Assembly (NCBI GenBank): GCA_022393335.1
Contig: JAJEKB010000326.1
Location: 34,369 to 98,368, forward strand
Length of the DNA: 64,000 bases
Source of the DNA: Macrotrachela quadricornifera
Lineage: Eukaryota > Rotifera > Eurotatoria > Philodinida > Philodinidae
Direction: 5' to 3'
Of the stretch, positions 13,001-25,200 are shown in pieces. Numbering within the stretch: the stretch's first letter is position 1; every line of letters begins with the position of its first letter. The notes under the pieces were generated by a model. That model was not told the origin of the DNA. It did no database searches and was given only the letters and a program-made list of their open reading frames with translations. The position numbers were made by a program, and so were the translations under genes.

Positions 13001-13456
13001 ATGATTTTAATAAAACAAAGTCTTACTCTTCATATTCTTGTTCTTTGTTACATATTATCTCTAAGTAAAGTATCATATTATATATGTTTTTCTATTTTTA
13101 ATTGAAATAAATTTCTTAAGGTAATGCTCTTCATTGTAAAGTATGTGTAAAAGATGATCGAGCTTGTTTATTTGGACAAAATTTTGAAAGACGTCGATGT
13201 GAAAATGATGATGATGTTTGCTATTCATGGTTTCATCGTAATGGTAAAGAATTTTTATTTTTTTTTATCGTAAGATTTTTTTAATTATTTCTTATTAATA
13301 GGAAGTGATATTTCAGTTCAACGTGATTGTATATCAATCGCTTCTCCGGAATATAGTTTAATCAAAGATGTAATTGGTGATACAAATAATCGTTGCGTAA
13401 AACGTATACGCACTCTTGATTGTTTTACATTTTGTTCCAACGATTTGTGCAATTGA
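13001..13456 (+). CDS. Secreted Ly6/uPAR (LU, three-finger) domain protein
   Basis: Small secreted protein of 113 residues in three exons (13001-13064, 13121-13243, 13302-13456). It opens with a hydrophobic signal peptide (MILIKQSLTLHILVLCYILS). The mature part starts LHCKVC and has ten cysteines ending CFTFCSNDLCN, the C-terminal signature of the LU fold. Both introns are phase 1. The chain stops directly after the final CN, with no hydrophobic tail for a GPI anchor, so it should be soluble and extracellular like SLURP-type LU proteins. A polyadenylation hexamer (AATAAA) is at 13511-13516. The specific ligand cannot be read from sequence. Confidence 0.8.
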
Positions 13457-13990
13457 ACAGATATTCACATAACTATATGATTTATGTTGCACTAAATTTC
13501 TTTCATTCAAAATAAATACATTCTCGGTTAAATAAAAATCTTAGTATACTTCAATCATATAATCCATTTGAAAAGTTAAAGGAAAGAAGAAAAATAATGT
13601 CTATACATTCTTTGTTTGACACGTCAATATATATATCTATATATCGTGTTTTGATTTTAGTTGAAGTTATAAATAAATGTTTTAATCTCAAATTTAATTG
13701 TATTCAACAAGTGATACATCAAAAACAGAACAAATTGTTTCAACATGTTAAGGTCGAGATAAATTTTGAAATATTTATGTTAATAAAGAATTGAATTTAA
13801 CAGTTTCATAAAATTGTTAAAACAGCTAAAAAAAACATTTTATAATTAGAATGTTTGCTTTAGTTTCGTACGATCTATCCATTGTATACAAATAATATAT
13901 TGCACAATTTTATTGATGGAAGAATACTATACTTTCTATATAAGATGTCAGCAAAGTCATTAGTAAAAGCTGAATATTGCAGCTTTCCAT

Positions 13991-14144
13991 CGTGTGAACG
14001 GACTCATTTTTGATACCTAAAAATGAGACATGTTCACACGTTAAATCTATATGGACAAGGTTAGAGAAATTTATTGTTAAGGTCATTGGTGATATTTAAC
14101 AAAATCTCCCTCTAGCTTTGTCTGTATGGATTTAAAGTGTGAAC
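13991..14144. repeat. Twin inverted repeats sharing GTGTGAAC ends
   Basis: First hairpin: 13991-14011 pairs with 14019-14040 around a 7-bp loop. Second: 14033-14072 pairs with 14102-14143 at roughly three quarters of positions. The TTCACACG at 14033-14040 is shared by both. All arms end in GTGTGAAC or its complement, as does the inverted repeat at 3203-3916, suggesting a family of small foldback elements. Confidence 0.7.
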
Positions 14145-14730
14145 ATACCTCTATTATTGATAAAGAAAAACAGTCCAATTGTTTGAACTATCGAGGAAAT
14201 ATTCAATTTTTTCTATCTCTAATGACTTTTCAAACACCCTATATTGTCTTTTGATATAAATGTAGGAACATATGATACCTTATTCAACGAATAATTTTAT
14301 ATTATTAGTATAAATAATTGGAATTTATTTTGTTCTATATAGAAAAACTATTATATTAATCATAATTTTTGTAAAATAATAAATGTTAAACATGATAGAA
14401 TTATTTATATTATTGTAAATATGAAGATAAGCTCAGAAATTTTATAGAACATAGGAGACATCTTAAACTTACATATCTTTTTTTATAATGTAACATGTTT
14501 ATGATCTCCTAAAAGTGTATCATGACATTTAAATCAAACATCGTTAGAGTTTTATTATTAACATTAGGTTTCTGACCTTGTCATTTTTACAATTGTAATT
14601 AACGAAAATTTCGTTTAGGATAGTTATAAATTATTATTATGTTCTTGATAAAAAAAATATTTCGAATGTATGTATCATACACTTATATATATTGTCTGTG
14701 GGCGATAGATAAGCGACAATAAAGATGATA

Positions 14731-14739
14731 TATAAATAG
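14731..14739 (+). promoter_or_regulatory. TATA-box-like sequence before the protease inhibitor gene
   Basis: TATAAATAG lies 46 bp before the ATG at 14785 and matches the metazoan TATA consensus. In DNA this AT-rich the match could be chance, but the spacing allows a short 5' UTR. Confidence 0.35.
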
Positions 14740-14784
14740 CAAAAAAAATATTGAATTTTTTTGTTTTCATCGTAATATATACGA

Positions 14785-15038
14785 ATGGCTGACGACGAAC
14801 CAAAATCATGGCCTCAACATGTTGGAGAAGATGCTAGTGTAGTAGAAAGTAAATTAAAAGCAGAAGGTAATTCTTAATTTAATATCAAAATATCGATAAA
14901 AAGATTTTATATCATGTAGGATATGATGTTGAAATATTGTCCGAAGGTTCACCATGTACTCGCGATTATCGTACTGACCGTGTTCGTTTATTTGTCGATG
15001 GTAACAATAAAATTGTTCAAACACCCGTCACTGGTTAA
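14785..15038 (+). CDS. Potato inhibitor I / eglin c-type serine protease inhibitor (MEROPS I13)
   Basis: A 66-residue inhibitor in two exons (14785-14866, 14920-15038). It has the family hallmarks: SWPQHVGE near the start, an exposed loop EGSPCTRDYRTDRV, the sheet VRLFVD, and a terminal VTG. Compared with barley CI-2 and leech eglin c, the reactive bond falls after Arg in TR-D, so the target is probably a trypsin-like protease; P1 is Met in CI-2 and Leu in eglin. The only cysteine is at P3 of the loop, so no disulfide is possible within the chain. There is no signal peptide, so it acts inside the cell unless exported another way. An AATAAA lies at 15109-15114. The family is scattered across plants and a few invertebrates. 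Confidence 0.88.
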
Positions 15039-15498
15039 TCTTCATATCTATATTCCAAAGATAATTTACTTTATAAACCTAACCATTTTCATCTTAATTT
15101 TATACTTTAATAAAGAAAATATTGTTTCTTTGTAATCGTTATATTATTGATTAAGACCAGGCAAAAGATATTATGTTGGTATACAATCAAAAGAAAAAAG
15201 AAAAGAAAGAGTATATATATATATATAGTTGATGATGGAACACACAAGATTAGATGAGATTATTCAATAATATAAGCCATAGAAACGAGAAGAAACAACG
15301 TTTCTCCATAATACTTAGACAAAAGAAACATGAAATAGACAAGCACATACATCTAACATAAGAAACCAATTCTCACAAATAGATAACAAAAAGAAAAAAA
15401 ATGTTTAGTTAAGTTGAAAAAAAAAGATGCGAACAAAATGTCTCTTCCTTTTTTTGCTTTAGCATTACTACTTCTATTCTTGTTCTTCTATTTTTTTT
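15039..15498. other. Spacer between convergent inhibitor and Cdc42 genes
   Basis: Holds the 3' end of the inhibitor gene with its AATAAA, a short TA run near 15211-15228, and presumably the 3' UTR of Cdc42 from the other strand. No gene seen. Confidence 0.5.
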
Positions 15499-16469
<971 letters not shown>

Positions 16470-17039
16470 TGTTAAATATGAAACAAAAGAATAATATTTT
16501 ATTCACCTTGTATACACGTGTCTGAGTCCTATGATGACGAACTTTGAAATGAGCAAGTAAATAAACAAAACAAAACAAAACAAATCAATCTTTTTTATCC
16601 CGTGAAATGGACGTCAAAGATTCACGAATTGGAAAAAAGATATATTATTCAAAGTGACCTCTATTGTTATAACTTTTAAAGCGCTACAGTAGTTTATGAT
16701 CATTAATAATGTCATAAATGAATATCTTTTATTTTAATATATATAATCAATCAAATGATCATATCAATATCAACATTAAATTTCTATGAGTATTTCAATA
16801 ATGAATAATACAAGAGTAAATCTATCTGAAGATAAAAATTATCATAGATAATGAACTGTAATTCGTCTCCCGATCAACGACACCTGTACATTATAGGTCG
16901 AAACACACAAAGACATCGAAGAGTGAGAATGTCACGGTGTCGTTGACGTGGAGAAGTACCAAGTTATTTATTCATTCTTAATTAAAGAACAAAAAAACTA
17001 ACACAAAATATATTTACACAAAAATATCAATTTCAAATG
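16470..17039. other. Upstream region of Cdc42, with an 11-bp inverted repeat
   Basis: Should contain the Cdc42 promoter and 5' UTR. TCAACGACACC (16874-16884) and its exact reverse complement (16936-16946) form a stem around 51 bp close to the dead transposon, possibly one of its ends. No coding frame. Confidence 0.45.
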
Positions 17040-20000
17040 TCATATCTTCATTGAATCCATTTTCTTTATCACTTTCCATAAATACGCTAATATTACGACC
17101 TTTAGCTCTCTGTGTATTATTAATAAAGTCTTTAATAATAAGCTTGATGCGTCGTCAGTTAAATCGATATTAAGCGTTGACATCTTCACTAAAATGTCCA
17201 ATATTGAATCATTTAAGCTGTTCCACAACCATGACTTGATCCGTCTCAATGTACTAAATGTACATTCAGCTTCGTTTTATCCTAAAGCAAATGTTTCTAA
17301 AATCTGATATAAGTTATACCATTTGAGAGGATTATTCACTTCCATGGAGTGCAAGACGTTCAAGAATTGCTGCAACAGATGTACGGTCATCTACAATAGT
17401 AAGAAATGCAAAGTACATTACCTTCTAGTTGTCGATAATTTAGTAATGGTGGATCAATTTGTTCATATATTTGTCGATTGACAGCAACATGTTTGTAAAT
17501 CATTGGAGAACTATATTTAATTATTAATTCGTTTTTAAGTAATTGTTCAGCTAAAAATTTCGATGATGATGATAACAGAACATAATATTCTCGATTAAGT
17601 TTTTAGCTTCACCATTAAATCTATTATTAAGAGAGAGTAGAAAATGATCAATAAATTCTTTATCTATATTGCGAAATTTTGATTCATCAAAATCTGTACA
17701 TAACGGTTAAATATGGGAGCGTGTTGATCGAGGTGTTGTTTGTATTACTGGCAAATACTTGTGAACATTGTTCAATATTGTTCGTAGATGATTAAAGTCA
17801 AATCTTTCAATTGATTGCATAATGGTATTTCTAACAACATCAACATAAATTGAAAATTTGTCTAAACAGGATCCACGTTTTTCGATTTGACGTAAAAATT
17901 TTAATGTTGCATTGAATACATCACGTATAAGACGTATTTGAAATGCTACATCAGGTTTCAATAAATCGAATGTAAATCAACATCCATCCGGTGATCCATT
18001 TGTTTTATACTGTTGCAAGTGTTATAACGACAGCTACGTAATGTTAACAAATAATTGGAAGATTTCGTAAGCATAAGATCAGCGGCTATGACTTGATATA
18101 GGAGCAGTTTGTTCTAATAAAAACAATAATAGGGATAAAAAATTAACTGCATAATTAAATGTATATTTACTTATTGTACTTATTTGGATGAAATCTAAAC
18201 TAATAAAACTTGAGTATCTAGCTGTAAATGTTTCACAAAACGGCCGTGACAGATAAACTCAATCGTTTGAACATTCGTTCTGCATCTTAACTCATCACTA
18301 CTAGTGTTCTCATAAGAGCTGCGAAGTATCTTAGAAAAACTTACCTTTTGGATTGGAATTAATTAACTTTTGACTTTCAAACAATACTAGAAGACGATTT
18401 GGTCTATCACGAAAGAAAACTAAAGCCGATTGGACGGTGTCGTAGACGTCCAACATTGAATTTTTAATTGCGTCTTAAACGGTTAAATTTAAAAGATGTG
18501 AACGACAATAAATATAAAACGTCCACGCCGATAAATGGCTATGAACGTGTCCTTGTGCTTGATACCGCATAGAAGAAGCTCCATCATATGTTTATGCTGT
18601 AATAATCAGTTCTTTTTCTGTTTCCTGTAGAAGACACTCAATGAACTACTGTAGAGCACAGAATACACTTAAATAAGAAAGGAAGAAAAAACGATGGCTT
18701 GATCTGATGGAACTGCTTACCTTCTCCACTTTGATCTGCAATCGACTTGAGTATAAAAACTTCTTCACGGATATGGCCTGTATCTTCCTCCACATAATGT
18801 AAACATAAGCAAAGCATTTGTTTAGTAGTTAAATCTGTAGCTTCATCCGTAATAATATTGATGAAACGAATGTTTCGAATGGATAAAGTTTGAATATGAT
18901 AAAGATATTTATTGATACTTTGTAACCATACTCTGCTATTGCTTTCCAACTTCAATAGCTGAAGAAAAAAATTTAACTACGCTTTCTATTAAGAAGGACC
19001 CAAACTTGCCATTCTTTTACATTAGAAATCTTAAACCTTTCGACAACATTAGGACACTGAATTCGATTAAAAAACTCGATTAATCGCTCGAACTTCATTA
19101 ATACTATTTCTTCTTGAATAATGTACCAAAGTGTTTGAACAAGAACTGCAAGATATTTCCATGTCTGAATATCTAGATTGACACATCGTAATTGTCCAGC
19201 TACACTACCACTAATTGATACAATTCTAATTGCAGCTCGTCGGACAACACATGTTTTGGTGAAGATCACTTCTTTAATATTCTTTTATTCCTAGTTAAGA
19301 GAAATTTAAAAAGCTTTATGATCATTTAAGCTTACAACTTTACCTTCCAGTTCCTTATGCTTTAATCTCCAATATGGCTTTACGACAAGTACACCTTAAT
19401 TTTTTTTAATAGTCAATTCACTTGATGCAAATTTGACACAGTAGATACACAATAAACCATAATGATCATCTGAATAAATGGCCCGGAGCCATGGATAGCT
19501 ATTTGAAAAATTATGATGGATTGGGTTTGACTCATGGTAAATTAATAGATGGACTTCATTGTATATTAGAATATTTGGCACGATGTGTTTCTAGAAAAAT
19601 CATTTCATGTGAATTGATAAATCTAACACTTTGAATGGATGCAAAAATATTATTTAATTGATTTAGTATTTTACTAGTAGATGTTTGTAACGATGCTGAA
19701 GATTGATTATTTTCATATTGAGTTTCATTACTGTTTGTCATATTCAAGCCTAAGTCTAACGATGAAACGCTATCTTGAACAATTTTTTCTATATGATGTG
19801 ATAACAGATGATAATCTAGATAAAGAGGAAACGAAATAGCTTCGGTATTTTAGACAATAATTTACCATTATTAAAAGTTTTATTCTTATCTGATTCGCTT
19901 GAACTATTATTCTCATGAGCTGCAAACAGTAGGAACTCCTCGTTTTTATCCATTGCATTCAGTACTATTAGATATAGATAGGCATTCTGATATTAGAAAA

Positions 20001-20136
20001 ATAATTGATGAATGTTACCTTTCGAACTTGAGTCATTCGCAAAGATGATGAGAGTATCAGTTGGATTGTCGATAGATACAGCTTCAGTAATACCAATAGC
20101 ATCGTTTTAACGATTTTGTTGTTCAGAATTTGACAT
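17040..20136 (-). pseudogene. Degenerate hAT-type transposase, ZMYM1/DUF4371-like
   Basis: Fragments in transposase order run from 20136 down to 17040. The start MSNSEQQNR is followed at once by a stop (TAA). Next come an acidic N-terminal region, a TTF-type zinc-finger core (NSYPWLRAIYSDDHYGLLCIYCVKFA, 19400-19560), a DUF4371 core with IITDEATDLTTKQMLCLCLHYV (about 18785-18875), YDGASSMRYQAQG followed by CRSHLLNL (about 18480-18590), and the C-terminal dimerisation segment ECTFSTLRRIKSWLWNS (about 17205-17270). Frames shift between 19540 and 19600, and a stop sits just before the dimerisation segment. Members of this group move DNA by cut-and-paste; this copy cannot make an intact protein. 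Element ends were not identified. Confidence 0.8.
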
Positions 20137-20401
20137 TGTTATGGCAATTTGTTTTTGTTGAAAAAATATTATGTATAATCATAGGTATTGGTGTGTTATG
20201 TGATGAACAAGATAATGATGATAGATGTAACCGTTCATATTTTGTTCGAATAATTTCTTCAGTCATAGTATGTTTATTGCGAGTGTGATCTTTCCAATTC
20301 TTTTCTGCCATTCGCTTGCCACTATCCGGACGAATAAATTCTGCAAATACTGTTATAGTAGTCATGCGTGAATACACAAAAATAAGATACGAATTTATCA
20401 A
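20123..20401 (-). other. Open frame upstream of the dead transposase, possible zinc-finger remnant
   Basis: The frame encodes DSGKRMAEKNWKDHTRNKHT, whose spacing resembles the second half of a C2H2-like finger, but no cysteine pair precedes it. It lies directly upstream of, and slightly overlaps, the dead transposase start, and may be another piece of the same element. I cannot assign it. Confidence 0.2.
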
Positions 20402-22247
20402 TCCATACGTGCAATGAAAAAAATTTATTGATTTCTCTTTAGTCGGTCAGTTGCCATCATTTATTGTTCAGTTTCTTCAAATTAACTCAACTACGATCAC
20501 ACATTCATTCAAAAGCAGCTTTCCATCGGAATTCGAATAAAAACGTAACTTAAATGTGTAGATATCGGCGAATACCATCGTTTATACGTTATTATTTTTT
20601 GTAAGATTATCAAGTTTTAATACGAATAGAATCTGTGTGTTTTACATTTTGACTTCGAATGAGATCACACTAACAAGTTTTTTGAATTCAAGTGACAAGT
20701 ACAATCAAGACAAAATACACAACTGTTATCCTGTAAGTATTTTTACGGTCGAATAGAAGAGAGGAAAAATATAATCATAACGAAAGAGTTCAGCGATTTT
20801 CATTAATATAAATAGTAAAAAAATGGCTCCATGTTAGTTCATAAGAAATTATGTGAAACTGGAAACATTGAACCATGAAATAGGTGTGAAGATTTTTAGA
20901 GTGTTCTGAGAAAATATCACTGTTTAATTCTTAGAATTAAAGATATCATATCCTACATTGTTTGAATAGAGTACTGATATACATACACACTGAAATTTTT
21001 AATCACAAAATGTAAAGATTTAAGATTCTTTAAAGTAGTCCAATTCTCATATACATACGAAAATAAGCAAAATTATAAAGTGTATACTAGCAATTCTAAA
21101 ACGTTTTGAAAGTTCATTATTTTCACATTCAATAAAAGTAAAGTAATATGCTCTCAAAGTTTTATACTGATTCATTTTGTAGCACAACTTATTGAATCAA
21201 TCTGATTCATAAAAATATATTTAATGGCATCCAAAATCATTCTTTTGTTTCATAATCTTGATCAGCTTGAAAAACCATCTGTGATAAATTATCTAATTCT
21301 TCAGTTGCTTTTTATATTACAATAATTTGAATGAATTTTGCACATCCATCATTAGTAAAATAACGAATGAGTCTGATTAAAGTGATGATCTTCATCAAAA
21401 ATATTCCGACCACTTATTTAGTTTATGCTTGAAATACAAAATATAGCATTGAATAGACCAAACGAGAGATATCTTCAGATTTCAGAAGGAAAAAATTTCG
21501 AAAATACCAAAATTTCCATAAACAGCATTTAATGGCAACCTGCTTAATTACGACAATTTCCCAGAAATTGTCGTAATTACTATTACATGAGAAAGAAATT
21601 TCCACATCATTTTCGCAAATTTTCATACAACACCAAAGCAAAGTTCCATAAGATTTCTATAAATTCCAAAATTACATAATACTCATCTGATGAAATTCAT
21701 TGTCAATTAAACAACACTACTCTCTAAAAGGTTGAAGAATTTATGAAAATTTTTGCTACATTTGTCTATATTTTGGGTAATTACTGGTAAATTTCATGTT
21801 AGAAATTTGGTATTTACCGAAATTAGCTGGCAATTTCCCTTGTGTAGTAAGAGTAATTATGTCGAAATTTCTTGGGTAATTCTTTGTTGTGATTATACAG
21901 TATGTACAAAAATGAATTGACGAGGTATATTAAAGGTTTTGCTCTTATTTAATGAAAAAAACAATAAATTTTAAAAATTCCTAGTAAACATATTGATATA
22001 AAATATCTGTTCATCACTGCCATCTATAAATAGCATCGAAAATATATTTCATATAAAAGCGCCACTATCCTTGTCATTAAAGTCGCATGACTGCATTTAA
22101 TATAATATTGTCGAACATTCATATAAAGAAAGAAAAAAAAAGAATATTTTATTATTATATTGCATCATTAATTATTTTAGATAATTTTTGTTCGTTTGTT
22201 TTTTTTTCTTTATATATAAGGTTATTTTCTTGTAATTTCATCGACAT
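20402..22247. other. Intergenic region before the UBR gene, repeat-rich
   Basis: No coding frame is supported. A perfect 15-bp inverted repeat with a 5-bp loop lies at 21545-21579. Around it (21520-21900) short motifs such as GGTAATT, AAATTTC and GGCAATTTCCC recur in both orientations, suggesting a decayed repeat. TATAAATAG occurs at 22025-22033, about 215 bp before the UBR ATG. Confidence 0.45.
21545..21579. repeat. Perfect 15-bp hairpin
   Basis: TAATTACGACAATTT, a CCCAG loop, then its exact reverse complement. Confidence 0.8.
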
Positions 22248-25200
22248 ATGGATGATACAGATTCAATTGATTTATCAGATAATGATGAGTTTATGCTTGA
22301 TGTTGAAATAACACCATCTGATGTTCAAGATGCATTTAATATGGCATTAAATGAAGATGATAATATAAATACTTTACCATCAAATGTTGATTTACCACAA
22401 TTATCTGATGAATTATTGCAATTTGATGAAAATAAATTTGGTGAAGAATTATTATCTATTAAAGAAAAATCTGAATTAGAAAAAGCTTTATTTCAACATT
22501 GGAAAACATTTGTTCCACAATGTTATATATATCATACACATTTAGTAAAGGGTATTATTGAACAACGTGCACATGAAATACTTTTTCGACCACTTGAAAT
22601 ATATTTATATGGTAAATTAAATACAGATGAAGCTATTGAAACAATACGTTCATTAAATAAAAAATCAACTGTTTGTGGACATTTATTTAAATCTGAAGAA
22701 CCAACTTATTTTTGCCGAGATTGTCATGTTGATCCAACATGTGTTTTATGTACAGATTGTTTTCTTCAAAGTGAACATCGAAAACATCGATATAAAGTAT
22801 ATAAAAACAAAAAATAATCTATAAAAACCTTTTTTTTATTTTTGTATTTTATTTAGATGAATGTATCAGCTGGTGGTGGATACTGTGATTGTGGTGATAG
22901 TGAAGCATGGAAACAATATGTACATTGTAATTTACATAAACCACATGATGAAAATCCTGAAACAGAAGATGATATACTCAATCGTTTACCATCTGATATT
23001 CGTTTACGTGCCAAACAATTATTTGATATATTACTTTTTTTTATTATTAAATTACTTTGTACAGAAAATTATCAAGATATACCAAATGAATTAAAAAATG
23101 AGTAAGAAAAAAAATTTTTTGTTTTAATTATTTCCTTTTTTATTTAGATATTGGGATGGTGATCATAAAAAATATGTTACAATGCTATTTAATGATGAAG
23201 TTCATACATATGATCAAGTTATAAATGTACTTAATCGTGCTATACAATGTTCAAAACAAGAAGGTCATGAATTTGCTTCATTAGTTGATCGTGAAGGTCG
23301 TACAGCAATACGTATTGGTACAATGGGAGAATGTCGTGATGTACAACAAACAATACGTATACGTACAGTTGATATACCACTTAAATGTGAAATATATCCA
23401 AGTTTATTTATATCATTACAATATTTTGCTCAAAAACTTTTAAATTATTTACAAGATATTATTGGAATATCTGATGCTTTTCGTCGACTACTTTGTGAAT
23501 GTGAATTAAAATGTGATGATGAAGAAGATATAACTAGAACAGAAAAAGTTTTATTAGGTGAAAAAATGCTTTGGAAAAGTGCAAGATCAGCTTTACATCA
23601 AATATTTATTAATAGGTAAAGATATTTGAAAATTTAATACAAAAAAAAAAAAAATCTTTTTTTATTCTTTATTTTTTAGCTTTTTTATGGATTCAGAATG
23701 GAAGAAAACATTTGCAATATTATATATGAAAGTAAGATAAATTGTATTGTTATAATATGTAATATGAGTAGCGTGAAGTTAATTTAAATTTATAAAACCA
23801 AGATTTTGCAATTTATGTCTTGAAAAAAGCATATAAATCCTTCCCTTTTTTGAATGCTTTATTATCTCGTCAGATCAAAAGCATTGAATATCTTCGGATA
23901 ATTATTTTTTCGTAAGTTAAGAATTCCGAATATTCTCTTTATCATTAGTATATCTTTAAGCAACCATTCCTACAAAAAGAAAAGACTTGATTATGCTTAT
24001 GAATAAAATGCTACTCATATTACATTATTACTTTCTCTTCGACGAGGAAAAAACGATAATTAAATCTTGTCAATTATTTAGAATTATTCTACTATATGGC
24101 GAAATTTTGTGAAAGATGCTGATGAATATGTTTCATTTACTGATCTTTCTGTTCAAGTCTACACTGTTCCTACACTGGTAATAATTTAAAATTATATAGA
24201 TAAAAAGAAAAGTTATAGACACATCGTAAACATAAGAATTTTCGTTTTTCCTCGTCGATGAGAACAAAAATGTACAAAAAAAAAATTTTATTTGATTTTT
24301 TAATCATATAATTTATAGTGTTATCCGATGATTATTCGACAATATCAAAATGATTTTTCATCACTTTATCGTGTTGATTGTTTTTTAAGATTATCTGTTC
24401 AATTATTTACGACACAAAGTCTTGTAAGATAAAAATATTTTTTATGTTTACGATGTGTAATAATTGTTTTATTGTTTATATAAAAAAAACGAACAAATAT
24501 TTTAAAAATGAAAAATAAATTTATTTGTTTAGGCAAGATATTTAATATCATCACATAATGCATTTCAAACAATAGTAGATTCATTTCTTGAATATTGTCA
24601 ATCAAAACTTGATCATGGTAAACTTTTATTTTCAAGAACAACAAATACACCAATACAACATGAATTTCGACGTGCACAATCAATTCTTTATGATTTAAAG
24701 TAATGAATTAATTAATTAATTAATTTTAAATCTTTTTTTTTCCAGATACTTATTAGGTATTGTACCTGATCAATATACGAATGAACTTCGAGAAAATTTT
24801 CTTAATGGTTTTCGATCATTTCTTCAATTATTAATTTATATGCATGTAAAGAAATTTTCTATTAGATATTTTATGTTTTTTGTTTTTTATCTTATTAAAT
24901 AAAATAAAATTTTAGGGTATGGATAAAGTTACAAGACAAGTTGGACAACATGTAGAATTTGATCCTGAATGGGAAACAGCATTTAATTTAGTTATTAAAA
25001 TTCAATCAATTATTGCATTAATACTAGAATGGTGTTCACATGATGTAAGATAATATAATAATATTATTTATTTCATTATGTTTTTGTTTTTTTATAGAAA
25101 GAATTATTACTTCGTGCATATGAAGTAACAGGCTCAGCATTAGCAGAAATTCAAAAAACAAGTGATGTATCACATTTAATAAAAGATAAAAAAAATAATT

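Larger units (their letters stand above)
13457..14784. other. Intergenic region with GTGTGAAC hairpins
   Basis: AT-rich spacer between two small + strand genes. It holds a pair of inverted repeats at 13991-14144 and a TATA-like box close to the next gene, both listed separately. No coding frame is supported. Confidence 0.55.
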
